This document shows positions 8,816-16,723 of a DNA stretch of 64,000 bases, one piece after another. Location of the stretch: the NCBI GenBank assembly GCA_964593725.1, contig CAZQJS010000008.1, positions 19,770 through 83,769 on the forward strand. The letters are read 5' to 3'. The DNA is from JAIOSM01 sp964593725. Lineage in GTDB: Bacteria > Desulfobacterota > Desulfobacteria > Desulfobacterales > Desulfobacteraceae. How positions within the stretch are numbered: position 1 is the stretch's first letter; the number at the start of each line of letters is the position of its first letter. The notes beneath the pieces are model-generated. The model searched no databases, was not told the DNA's origin, and saw only the letters and a list, made by a program, of their open reading frames with translations. Made by a program: the position numbers and the translations under genes.

Positions 8816-10150
8816 TCATTCATGTACCATTGACCAGTCAGGATCAGTCTGTTCTCCTTTGAACCTTAACAGTTTTCTTTGCTCACCTCCGGTGGCAGTC
8901 ATTACAAACAATTTTGCCCTGCCACTTTGCCGGGTTGAAGAGAAAACTATCAAACTGCCGTCGGGTGACCATGAAGGATCTTCATTCACGCCGGCATTAT
9001 CTGTCAGCTGCATTGGAAAGTCTCCTTCCACCCCAATGGTATATATGTCTGTTCTTCCATCTCGAATACCGACATAAACAATTCTATCACCATTTGGTGA
9101 CCATGCAGGTGATGTATTATAACCACCCTCAAAAGTCAATCTTCTTATCTGATTTGTATCAAGATTTTTTATAAAAATCTGGGGTGACCCCCTTCTTCTT
9201 GAAACAAATACAATTTTTCTACCGTCGGGTGAAAATTTTGGAGAAACATCAATTCCCCAACTATCAGTTACTCTTTTAATAATTTTACCCCTGCCGGTCA
9301 ACAGATAAATTTCAGGATCACCTGAAAAGCTTAAACTGGCAGCAAGGACAAACTGGCCGGGAAGCCATGCAGGAGCTATATTCATCCCTTTTTTATTTAT
9401 TATTGCTCCTCTTTTTTCCTTTAAATTTTTTATATAGATATCAGGTTTTCCACCTGCATAGGATGTATATGCTATCCATCTTAAATCCGATGACCATGCA
9501 GGTGAAAGAGATATACTTTTATGAAAGGTGATCTGCCTTGGGTTATAGCCGTCAAATTCACATGCAAAAATCTCTTTTTTACCATTAACTCTTGAAACAA
9601 AGGCTATCTTACTGCCAAAGACTCCCCGCTTTCCTGTCAATTTTTTTGAAACTTCTCCACAGAAACGGTGAATCATTGGCCTGAGATCTTTTCTCACTCC
9701 TGTATAAATCTTGCCAACCAGAAGCCGTGCATCAAATGTGTCAAACAATCGCAGCCAGAGCTTTACTTTATTGCCTTCAACACTTATGCCGCCTGTAATA
9801 AGAAGTTCTGCACCAATGCCTGTCCAGTCCAGAAAATCGATATCTTTTCTTGCAATTCCTGTTTCCGACGGGTTTGCAAGATATGCACGTTCATCTATAA
9901 TCTTTAAGTAGCCTGTAAAATTGAGTGCATCCTTTAATAACTTTTGTGCCTTGAGTGAATCCTGGTCTATTGTCTCCCCTTTTAAAAACTGCTTAAATCC
10001 AGGTATTGCCATGGGTATTTTGCGGATGGAAGGGTTGTTTATGTTCAGTATTGTAACATCTTTACAATATGCAGGACTCTGCCCAAAAAGAGCAGCTGTT
10101 AATAAAACAGCAAAAAAATAAAACAGTTTTAATGGTTTTTTAATTATCAT
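8816..10150 (-). CDS. tolB: Tol-Pal periplasmic beta-propeller protein TolB
   Basis: Periplasmic partner of Pal and TolA. The 444 residues have a signal peptide (about 1-29), an N-terminal alpha/beta domain, and from about residue 190 repeated PD40/WD40-like blades with the motif SPxWSPDGxxIxF/Y (for example SWGIDVSPKFSPDGRKIVFVSRR, and EDPSWSPDGSLIVFSS). Position, length and repeats are typical. The start lies 4 bp after the tolA stop, so translation is probably coupled. Confidence 0.97.
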   Translation of the reverse strand: MIIKKPLKLFYFFAVLLTAALFGQSPAYCKDVTILNINNPSIRKIPMAIPGFKQFLKGETIDQDSLKAQKLLKDALNFTGYLKIIDERAYLANPSETGIARKDIDFLDWTGIGAELLITGGISVEGNKVKLWLRLFDTFDARLLVGKIYTGVRKDLRPMIHRFCGEVSKKLTGKRGVFGSKIAFVSRVNGKKEIFACEFDGYNPRQITFHKSISLSPAWSSDLRWIAYTSYAGGKPDIYIKNLKEKRGAIINKKGMNIAPAWLPGQFVLAASLSFSGDPEIYLLTGRGKIIKRVTDSWGIDVSPKFSPDGRKIVFVSRRRGSPQIFIKNLDTNQIRRLTFEGGYNTSPAWSPNGDRIVYVGIRDGRTDIYTIGVEGDFPMQLTDNAGVNEDPSWSPDGSLIVFSSTRQSGRAKLFVMTATGGEQRKLLRFKGEQTDPDWSMVHE

Positions 10151-10154
10151 CAGT

Positions 10155-11030
10155 CTAATTTAACCCTTTTGGTGAAAATTGCAACCCAATTTCATAGGAA
10201 GAACGCTGAAATTCTCTGGGAAGAGGTGGGAAAGGTGCAGATTTTTTTATTGCCCTGACAGCTGATTTATCAAGAAAATCATTCCCGGACTTTGTTTCAA
10301 TCCAGATGTCACCCAAGTCTCCGTTTGCAAGGATTTTTATCATGACCAGCACAGTTAAATTTTTATTATTCTTATCAAGATTTGCAAGATAATCGGTAAA
10401 CACCCAGTTTTTCTGTATTACAGTGGTAAGAATACTATTATATATATTCTGTGCTGTCATATCCTTCCATGCTTTATACCCGGATTCTGCCACCTCCTCT
10501 TCTTCATAATCATCCTTCATCTCTTCTTCTGCCACCTTCTCTCTTATTTCATCCAGCAGGTCTTTGATCTTCTCCTGTTCCGGGTCTTCCACCTCTTTTT
10601 CAAGTGGTTTTTCCTCGACCTCTTTTTTCTGCGGCGGCTCAAGACTTTTTTCTTCCTGTGGTTTCTCCTTTGTTATATCTGCCGGTGCAACCTTCTCCTT
10701 AATAATTTTTTTTTTAGGTTTTGGTTTTTTAATTACATCCGGTTTTTTGGCAATCGGCTTTTCAGGCTGTTTTGGTTTATGCTTCAGAATATCTTCAAGC
10801 TTTGGTGAATATGATACCAGATCGACCTGAAGCGCAGGCGGCAGTTTTTTATCAAAAACAGTGTACTGCTGAAAAAAAATAATAACCAATAACAGTCCCA
10901 GGTGCATCAGGACAGAAACACCCTGAAGAGAGATTAAAGAGATAACAGATTGATGCCGGGATGCTTTATCATTAAAGCCGGGCCCTGTAAAGGTAGCTTC
11001 TCTATTATTTGATATTAGTATTTTACCCAT
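10155..11030 (-). CDS. tolA: TolA/TonB-type energy transducer
   Basis: Inner-membrane protein that couples the TolQR proton-driven motor to periplasmic and outer-membrane partners. The 291 residues have one membrane segment at about 36-56, a long Pro/Lys/Glu-rich spacer at about 80-190 (KPKPKKK, EKPLEKEVEDPEQEK), and a C-terminal TonB-like domain from about 195 (YNSILTTVIQKNWVF, LGDIWIETKSGNDFLDKSAVRAIKK). The Pro-rich spacer is more TonB-like than the helical one of enterobacterial TolA, but its place between tolR and tolB argues for the TolA role. Confidence 0.88.
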   Translation of the reverse strand: MGKILISNNREATFTGPGFNDKASRHQSVISLISLQGVSVLMHLGLLLVIIFFQQYTVFDKKLPPALQVDLVSYSPKLEDILKHKPKQPEKPIAKKPDVIKKPKPKKKIIKEKVAPADITKEKPQEEKSLEPPQKKEVEEKPLEKEVEDPEQEKIKDLLDEIREKVAEEEMKDDYEEEEVAESGYKAWKDMTAQNIYNSILTTVIQKNWVFTDYLANLDKNNKNLTVLVMIKILANGDLGDIWIETKSGNDFLDKSAVRAIKKSAPFPPLPREFQRSSYEIGLQFSPKGLN

Positions 11031-11038
11031 ATTAAAAA

Positions 11039-11455
11039 TCAGGATTCTTTTTCATCATCAGGAAGGGTGATCATGCCAATGCTGTCCACTCCGGCATGCT
11101 TTATTTTGGAGACTACATTTATGACAACACCATAGGGGACTCTCTTATCTGCACGAAGATACACATTTTTTGTATCAAGACTTTCTAAAATTTTACTTAT
11201 CTTTTCAGACAGATATTCAATGTTTACAATCTGATTATTAATATAGACCTTTCTATCATTGTCAATTGAGATCACAAGATTTTTCTGATTGCTTTTCAAT
11301 GGCTTTGTTGTTGCCTTTGGCAGATCAACATTGACTCCCTGTACCATCATGGGGGCAGCCACCATGAAGATAATTAAAAGCACAAGCATGACATCCACAA
11401 AGGGAGTTACATTTATTTCAGACATTAATTGATCATCATCTGATCCTATATTCAT
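11039..11455 (-). CDS. tolR: ExbD/TolR family motor subunit
   Basis: Proton-channel partner of TolQ. The 138 residues have a single N-terminal membrane segment at about 19-38 that carries the essential aspartate, Asp21 (INVTPFVDVMLVLLIIF), then a periplasmic domain ending near the peptidoglycan-interacting region. It is separated by 2 bp from tolQ and 8 bp from tolA, so it is clearly in the operon. Confidence 0.95.
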   Translation of the reverse strand: MNIGSDDDQLMSEINVTPFVDVMLVLLIIFMVAAPMMVQGVNVDLPKATTKPLKSNQKNLVISIDNDRKVYINNQIVNIEYLSEKISKILESLDTKNVYLRADKRVPYGVVINVVSKIKHAGVDSIGMITLPDDEKES

Positions 11456-11457
11456 TA

Positions 11458-12174
11458 CTATCCCCTCTGTTTATGAGTTTCACGTTCTATAATATTTAAA
11501 AGATCAGTGGAAAACCCCTGGAGTTCAGAGTCAAGCAGCCTGACTTTGCTTATAAAAAAATTGTATGCAATAACAGATGGGATGGCAACGGCAAGGCCGG
11601 CAGCAGTTGCTATTAATGCTTCGGAAATACCGGGCGCTACAACAGCAAGGCTTGCGGATCCTTTAAGGCCGATCCCCTGGAAAGTACTCATGATTCCCCA
11701 TACAGTACCAAACAGCCCTATGAAAGGAGAAGTATTTCCAGCCGTTGCAAGGAAGGGAATGAGTTGAGTCAGTCTCCTTACCTCTATATTAATTGATCTT
11801 CTAAGGCTCCTTTGCAGATTGCCAATAACACTGATATTGGAGTTCTCAAATTCACTGTCAGCAATCTCTCTATCATTGCGGCCTTTAGTTTTATTGAACT
11901 TTGAAAGTTCCATATAACCTGTTATGAAAATACGTGCAACAGGGCTGGATTTCAATGCTTTGGCTTTGGAAAAAGCGTCCGAGAGTGTCTTGCACTGCCA
12001 GAAAAGCTCAGTGAAATCCGATGATTCCTTCTGTGCCTTTCTGATATATCTCCATTTTATTAAAATAATTGCCCAGGTAGTAATAGAAAAAAATAAAAGC
12101 AGAAGCAGAACAGCCTTAACCACAAGCCCTGCCCCGGTTACCATATAAATAATTCCAAGTGTATCAGAGGCCAT
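11458..12174 (-). CDS. tolQ: ExbB/TolQ family motor subunit
   Basis: Inner-membrane channel subunit energising TolA. I select the ATG at 12174, preceded by GGAGA at about 8 nt, instead of an upstream in-frame start at 12225. This gives 238 residues beginning MASDTLGIIY. Three membrane segments are visible at about 18-40, 138-165 and 182-208, with the conserved GNTSPFIGLFGTVWGIM and APGISEALIATAAGLAVAIP motifs. It is the first gene of tolQRAB-pal-cpoB. Confidence 0.95.
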   Translation of the reverse strand: MASDTLGIIYMVTGAGLVVKAVLLLLLFFSITTWAIILIKWRYIRKAQKESSDFTELFWQCKTLSDAFSKAKALKSSPVARIFITGYMELSKFNKTKGRNDREIADSEFENSNISVIGNLQRSLRRSINIEVRRLTQLIPFLATAGNTSPFIGLFGTVWGIMSTFQGIGLKGSASLAVVAPGISEALIATAAGLAVAIPSVIAYNFFISKVRLLDSELQGFSTDLLNIIERETHKQRG

Positions 12175-12232
12175 AAAAAATATCTCCAAGTCATTTTTAC
12201 TGATATTCCAATAATACCAGATCAATTAAACA

Positions 12233-12261
12233 TTTCTATATGAGCACTTTAATTCTGTCAA
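12233..12261 (-). promoter_or_regulatory. Predicted sigma-70 promoter for tolQRAB-pal-cpoB
   Basis: On the minus strand TTGACA (12261-12256) is followed by 17 nt and TAGAAA (12238-12233). It lies between the groL terminator and the tolQ start, about 60 bp before the start codon. The -35 is perfect and the -10 matches 4 of 6. Confidence 0.5.
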
Positions 12262-12274
12262 GTTTTTATTAAAT

Positions 12275-12305
12275 AAAAAAGCCCCTGCAACATCATGCAG
12301 GGGCT
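12275..12305 (-). terminator. Rho-independent terminator after groL
   Basis: The stem arms AGCCCCTGCA (12280-12289) and TGCAGGGGCT (12296-12305) are perfect complements with a 6-nt loop. On the minus strand the stem is followed by a run of six T. It lies 32 bp beyond the groL stop. Confidence 0.9.
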
Positions 12306-12336
12306 TATATTAAAGTAGTAAAATTTCAGAAGTAAA

Positions 12337-13992
12337 TTACATCATTCCGGGCATTCCTCCGCCCATGCCGCCCATACCACCAGGCATTCCGCCGCCCATG
12401 CCGGCAGCACCAGCATTTTCTTCAGGTTTGTCAGCAATCATGGCTTCAGTTGTGAGCATTACAGATGCAACGCTTGCTGCATTCTGGAGCGCATATCGAA
12501 CAACCTTTTTAGGATCAATAACGCCTGCTTTAATGAGGTCTTCATATGTATCTGTTCTTGCGTTATACCCAAAAGCATCTTTGCCTTCTTTTACCTTATT
12601 GACAATCACAGAGCCTTCAACACCTGCATTGCTTGAGATCATTCTCAAGGGTTCTTCAATCGCCCTTGCAATAACATCAACACCCAGCTGCTCTTCAGAA
12701 TCATCTGTGACATTTTCAAGTGCTTTTATGGTTCTTAACAATGCAACACCGCCTCCTGGGACAACACCCTCTTCCACAGCAGCACGGGTAGCATTAAGAG
12801 CATCCTCAACCCTTGCTTTTTTCTCTTTCATCTCAGTCTCAGTTGCAGCACCAACACTTATAACAGCGACTCCGCCAACCAGCTTTGCAAGCCTTTCCTG
12901 GAGTTTTTCCCTGTCATAATCAGATGAAGTATCTTCAGCCTGGGCCCGGATCATTTTAACCCTTGCTTCAAGGTCTTCTTTTTTACCTGCACCATCAATA
13001 ATGGTTGTATTATCTTTATCAATTGTAATGCTCTTTGCCTGGCCAAGGTCATTAATTGAAAGGTTCTCAAGTTTAATGCCCACATCTTCAGATACAACCT
13101 GGCCGCCTGTCAGAACTGCAATATCTTCAAGCATTGCCTTTCTTCTGTCACCAAATCCCGGAGCTTTTACAGCAGCCACATTAAGAGTGCCCCTGAGTTT
13201 ATTTACAACCAGAGTTGCAAGGGCTTCACCCTCGATATCTTCAGCTATAATTACAAGGGGTTTGCCCATCTTTGCAACTTCTTCCAGAACAGGAACAAGG
13301 TCTTTCATGTTTGTAATTTTTTTATCACAGATAAGTACAAAGGGATTATCAAGGGCTGCAACCATTTTTTCATTATCAGTTACAAAGTATGGAGAAAGAT
13401 ATCCGCGGTCAAACTGCATACCTTCAACAACATCAAGAACAGTGTCCATTGATTTTGCTTCTTCAACAGTGATAACACCCTCTTTACCTACTTTGTCCAT
13501 GGCTTCTGCAATAATATTTCCAATTGTTGAATCATTATTTGCAGAAATTGTTCCAACCTGTGCTATCTCAGCCTGATCCTTTGTAGGATTGCTGATCTTT
13601 TCAAGCTCACCAACAATTTTTGCTACAGCTTTATCAATACCCCTTTTAATACCCATTGGGTTGTTGCCCGCTGCAACAAGCTTCTGGCCGCCTTCATAAA
13701 TTGCAGCTGCAAGAACAGTGGCAGTTGTAGTTCCATCACCTGCCATGTCACTTGTTTTGCTGGCAACTTCCTTGACCATCTGGGCGCCCATATTCTCAAA
13801 TTTATCCTCAAGTTCAATCTCTTTGGCAACAGTCACACCGTCTTTTGTCACATTCGGGGAGCCCCAGGATTTTTCAATTACAACATTTCTTCCTTTAGGT
13901 CCCAAAGTCACTACCACTGAGTCAGCAAGGGTCTTCACACCCTTAAGCATTGCTTCGCGAGCCTTGGCAGCATATTTAATTTCCTTTGCCAT
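12337..13992 (-). CDS. groL: Chaperonin GroEL (Hsp60)
   Basis: ATP-dependent 14-mer chaperonin. The 551 residues are full length: N-terminus MAKEIKYAAKAREAMLKGV, ATP-binding DMAGDGTTTATVLA around 83-96, the apical domain, a GGGVALLR motif in the equatorial domain, and a Gly-Gly-Met-rich tail with MGGGMPGG repeats. The groES partner lies 80 bp upstream. No CIRCE-type inverted repeat was seen, so HrcA control through CIRCE is not supported here. Confidence 0.99.
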   Translation of the reverse strand: MAKEIKYAAKAREAMLKGVKTLADSVVVTLGPKGRNVVIEKSWGSPNVTKDGVTVAKEIELEDKFENMGAQMVKEVASKTSDMAGDGTTTATVLAAAIYEGGQKLVAAGNNPMGIKRGIDKAVAKIVGELEKISNPTKDQAEIAQVGTISANNDSTIGNIIAEAMDKVGKEGVITVEEAKSMDTVLDVVEGMQFDRGYLSPYFVTDNEKMVAALDNPFVLICDKKITNMKDLVPVLEEVAKMGKPLVIIAEDIEGEALATLVVNKLRGTLNVAAVKAPGFGDRRKAMLEDIAVLTGGQVVSEDVGIKLENLSINDLGQAKSITIDKDNTTIIDGAGKKEDLEARVKMIRAQAEDTSSDYDREKLQERLAKLVGGVAVISVGAATETEMKEKKARVEDALNATRAAVEEGVVPGGGVALLRTIKALENVTDDSEEQLGVDVIARAIEEPLRMISSNAGVEGSVIVNKVKEGKDAFGYNARTDTYEDLIKAGVIDPKKVVRYALQNAASVASVMLTTEAMIADKPEENAGAAGMGGGMPGGMGGMGGGMPGMM

Positions 13993-14072
13993 ATCTAAAA
14001 ACCTCCATATATTAATTATCTATTAATTATCAACTAAAATAAAGACATCAAAGTCTGTCTTACAAGAAACAA

Positions 14073-14360
14073 TTATTCAATAACACCAAGGACATCTTCC
14101 TGTCGCATAATAAGGTAGTCATTGCCATCAATTTTAACATCGGTGCCGCCGTATTTACTAAACAGAATCCTGTCTCCAACCTTGAGATCCATGGGAAGCA
14201 GCTTGCCGTCTTCGCCCATTCGCCCGTTACCAGCAGCAACGACCTTGCCTTCAGCAGGTTTTTCCTTTGCAGTATCAGGGATAATGATGCCGCCTTTGGT
14301 TTTCTCATCTTCTTCAACACGTTCCACAAGAATTCTATCTTGTAATGGTCGCAAACTCAT
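14073..14360 (-). CDS. groS: Co-chaperonin GroES
   Basis: Heptameric lid of the GroEL chamber. The 95 residues run from MSLRPLQDRILVERVEEDEKTKGGIIIPD with the mobile-loop sequence to VKIDGNDYLIMRQEDVLGVIE. The ribosome-binding site AGGAGGTTG lies just before the ATG. It sits between a zinc-ribbon gene and groL on the same strand; a separate promoter in the 44-bp upstream gap was not evident. Confidence 0.98.
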   Translation of the reverse strand: MSLRPLQDRILVERVEEDEKTKGGIIIPDTAKEKPAEGKVVAAGNGRMGEDGKLLPMDLKVGDRILFSKYGGTDVKIDGNDYLIMRQEDVLGVIE

Positions 14361-14404
14361 AACTTCAACCTCCTAATAATAATTGTTTGTTATTAAGTAA
14401 CACT

Positions 14405-14698
14405 TTATTGTTTGTTTTTGCACCCTGGGTCTGACTTTGCAGCAGGGTTTGCAGATTTTCCTTCTTTTGACTTATTACTGTCCTGGCCGGTTTTAGCACC
14501 TGTTCCGGAGCTATTCTTGGACCCGCCATAGTCGGTTACATACCAACCTGAACCTTTCAGGTGGAAAGAACTGTGGGATACAAGTTTTCTAAGTTTCCCC
14601 TTACATTTGTTGCACTCTTTCAGCGGAGGATCGGACATTTTCTGAAATGCCTCTTCAATATTTCCACATTCAGAGCATTCATACTCATAAACAGGCAT
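14405..14698 (-). CDS. FmdB-family zinc ribbon protein
   Basis: 97 residues. The N-terminal FmdB-type zinc ribbon has two Cys pairs (YECSECGNIEE and KECNKCKGK), then the family-typical GSGWYVTDYG segment and a low-complexity Ser/Gly/Lys-rich tail ending in a further Cys. These small proteins are common and mostly uncharacterised; the name comes from a putative regulator of formamidase/amidase genes. It lies 44 bp upstream of groS on the same strand and probably shares the promoter at 14762-14789. DNA-binding or regulatory action on groESL is possible but not shown. Confidence 0.85.
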   Translation of the reverse strand: MPVYEYECSECGNIEEAFQKMSDPPLKECNKCKGKLRKLVSHSSFHLKGSGWYVTDYGGSKNSSGTGAKTGQDSNKSKEGKSANPAAKSDPGCKNKQ

Positions 14699-14761
14699 TT
14701 TTCTTTTTCTCCATTTTTAAATACCATTGGCTGTTTATTGGTTATATTAAAATTAAAAAAT

Positions 14762-14789
14762 AAAATAGTCAGTTTTTATTCCTTGTCAA
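14762..14789 (-). promoter_or_regulatory. Predicted sigma-70 promoter for the zinc-ribbon gene and groESL
   Basis: On the minus strand TTGACA (14789-14784), 16 nt, TATTTT (14767-14762). It is located about 65 bp before the start of the FmdB-family gene. Nothing resembling a sigma-32 or CIRCE element was seen beside it. Confidence 0.45.
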
Positions 14790-14832
14790 GAAAGTAATGG
14801 TTAATTTTTCAAAACAATTGCAGTACAATTAT

Positions 14833-15366
14833 TCAGTTACTTTCAATGGTTCTCCAATTTTCATAATATTTGAGCACACTTTCCATACAATGAATGGAAA
14901 CATCTTTCAAAATATCCCATGTGATTTTGTGAACCCTGCTCTCTTCAGACACAGTAAGTTCCTGTTCCGTGGATATTTCATAGAGCTGCTGGAATTTTGA
15001 AAACCTGACAATATGAACAAGTTCATGGATAAATATATAAATAAGAAAGGGTAATAACAGAAGATCTGCATTTCTTTCAACAGTTTCAAGAATAGCAGAA
15101 TCCTGCAGGCATATGGTATAAAAATTACAGGTATCAGAACTGAAGGATGTCCCCCTGCGTTTTCCCTTATACTTTACCACCTGGGCAAAGGGGCCTCTTA
15201 CAGACTCCTCACGGCTTAAATCCCCGGCTGTTTTAATCTCATAACGTCCACGGAGCCACTCACTTGATGACATCTTATAATAATTGCTCACAAGCTCTTC
15301 AGAAATTGTCAGTGCTTCATCAATGCATTTATGGTCTGATAAAGAAAATGAATATAAGTTGCTCAT
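14833..15366 (-). CDS. Uncharacterised protein with HExxH zincin motif
   Basis: Not recognised as a named family. In the 177 residues a hydrophobic helix at about 102-122 contains HELVH (His114, Glu115, His118), the zinc-binding and catalytic signature of zincin metalloproteases. A Glu-rich stretch TEQELTVSEES at 133-143 could provide the third ligand, as in gluzincin-type enzymes. There is no signal peptide; the N-terminal half carries WLRGRYEIKTAGDLS. It stands alone upstream of the chaperonin cluster on the same strand. A cytoplasmic protease or an inactive relative are both possible. Confidence 0.65.
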   Translation of the reverse strand: MSNLYSFSLSDHKCIDEALTISEELVSNYYKMSSSEWLRGRYEIKTAGDLSREESVRGPFAQVVKYKGKRRGTSFSSDTCNFYTICLQDSAILETVERNADLLLLPFLIYIFIHELVHIVRFSKFQQLYEISTEQELTVSEESRVHKITWDILKDVSIHCMESVLKYYENWRTIESN

Positions 15367-15487
15367 TCTTATTATTAATAATTCTCCAGGGCTTAAAAAA
15401 TTATGGACATTTTTTATAATTTGTTATATTTAATCTAAATATTTATTTGTTTCAGCTTAATTTTAATATCAATCAGGAGGTAATGCC

Positions 15488-15583
15488 TTGAGTAGTGTTC
15501 AGAAAAAGAGAAAAAAGAAAATGTCAAAACATAAACACAGAAAACATCTCGCAAAAACAAGACATCAAAGAAAGAAAAAATAA
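15488..15583 (+). CDS. Very small basic protein, AURKAIP1/COX24-like ribosome-associated family
   Basis: A 31-codon gene starting with TTG at 15488. AGGAGG at 15475-15480 lies 7 nt upstream, an excellent ribosome-binding site, and an alternative ATG at 15483 stops after two codons. The product begins MSSVQKKRKKKMSKHKHRK and is almost all Lys, Arg and His. The SSVxKKRxxKMxKHKxRK pattern is the one seen in bacterial AURKAIP1/COX24-domain miniproteins, thought to be ribosomal components. It has no partner on its strand; hflC converges on it. The reading frame and ribosome-binding site are seen; the ribosome role is inferred from the family. Confidence 0.75.
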   Translation: MSSVQKKRKKKMSKHKHRKHLAKTRHQRKKK

Positions 15584-15700
15584 CCTGCTGTAAATCCAGC
15601 TGTAAATCCAAAAGTTATAAATTCATTTAACTTTACCAAAAGTATTATTAAAATCTGTATTAAGTCCAATCAAGATTTTCATAAGAGTTTCATTGGGTAT

Positions 15701-15730
15701 TGAGGAGGACAGTTTTATGTTTTCTCCTCA
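15701..15730. terminator. Inverted repeat between convergent genes, possible terminator
   Basis: The arms TGAGGAG (15701-15707) and CTCCTCA (15724-15730) flank a 16-nt loop between the small basic gene and hflC. No T-tract follows on either strand, so intrinsic termination is doubtful. Confidence 0.3.
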
Positions 15731-15761
15731 TTACCGGAATTGTAACAATCCATTGCTGCTC

Positions 15762-16709
15762 TTATTTTATCTTTTTAAAATATCTCATAAAGTCAGAATC
15801 TGTGGAAAGTACAAGGGTGCTGTCCCTGCCCAGTGCTTTTTTATACACATCAAGGGTTTTTAAGAATGCGTAAAACTCAGGGTCAACACCATAGGCTTTT
15901 GCATAAATCAATGTTGCTTTGGCATCTGCCTTACCCTTAATCATCTGGGCTTCTTTATATGCACCTGATTCAATAATCTGGAGCTCCCTTTCCTTTTTAC
16001 CTCTTATTTCACTGGCTTTTCCCACACCTTCTGCCCGGAATTTCTCTGCAATCTGACTTCGTTCTGCAATCATTCTGCCATAAACCGCTTTTCTCACTTT
16101 GTTAATATAATTAATACGTTTAATTTTAACGTCTTCAAGTTCGATTCCAAATTCAGATAATTTAGGCTGTGCTGCATTTTTAATGGCCATTGTAATTTTA
16201 TCACGGCCAAGAATAATTTTATACCTTGAATGCTGTTCAGATTTATCTTCTTTATCTCTGGCTGACTGGAAAGTATCCATTGCACGATCAGTATTCCGTA
16301 CACTTTCCACAAGTGAGTGTGATGTTACAAGGTTTCTCATCTCTGAATTGATAATAGCACTCATACTGGTCTGTGCATTTTGTTCATCACGAACAGTTTT
16401 TAAAAATTTAACAGGGTCAACAATTCGCCACCTTGCAAAGGTATCAACCCATATAAATTTTTTGTCTTTTGTGTTTACCTGACCAGGGTCACCATCCCAT
16501 TCAAGCAGAACATCGGGAAATCTTTCAACTTTTTGAATTATTGGTATTCTATAATACAAACCAGGTTCTTTTTGTGCCTTACCAACAACCCGTCCAAACT
16601 CTGTAATTACAACCTGCTCAGTCTCATCTATCGTATATATTGAGGAGAACAGACCAATGCCTGCCATCAATATCAGCACCATAAAAAATATTTTTAATTT
16701 ATCATTCAT
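15762..16709 (-). CDS. hflC: Membrane protease modulator HflC
   Basis: Stomatin/prohibitin (SPFH) family protein that forms with HflK a large periplasmic-facing assembly around FtsH. The 315 residues have an N-terminal membrane anchor at about 6-24, an SPFH domain starting YTIDETEQVVITEFGRVVG, and a helical region (RMIAERSQIAEKFRAEGVGKASEIRGKKERE) ending in the ATLIYAKAYGVDPEFYAFLKTLDVYKKAL motif. It lies 14 bp after hflK. No ftsH is present in the window. Confidence 0.95.
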   Translation of the reverse strand: MNDKLKIFFMVLILMAGIGLFSSIYTIDETEQVVITEFGRVVGKAQKEPGLYYRIPIIQKVERFPDVLLEWDGDPGQVNTKDKKFIWVDTFARWRIVDPVKFLKTVRDEQNAQTSMSAIINSEMRNLVTSHSLVESVRNTDRAMDTFQSARDKEDKSEQHSRYKIILGRDKITMAIKNAAQPKLSEFGIELEDVKIKRINYINKVRKAVYGRMIAERSQIAEKFRAEGVGKASEIRGKKERELQIIESGAYKEAQMIKGKADAKATLIYAKAYGVDPEFYAFLKTLDVYKKALGRDSTLVLSTDSDFMRYFKKIK

Positions 16710-16723
16710 TGTTTTATACCATT

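Noticed and set aside
12306..14404. CIRCE or sigma-32 control of groESL
   Set aside because: No TTAGCACTC/GAGTGCTAA inverted repeat or heat-shock promoter was found before groS or the zinc-ribbon gene.
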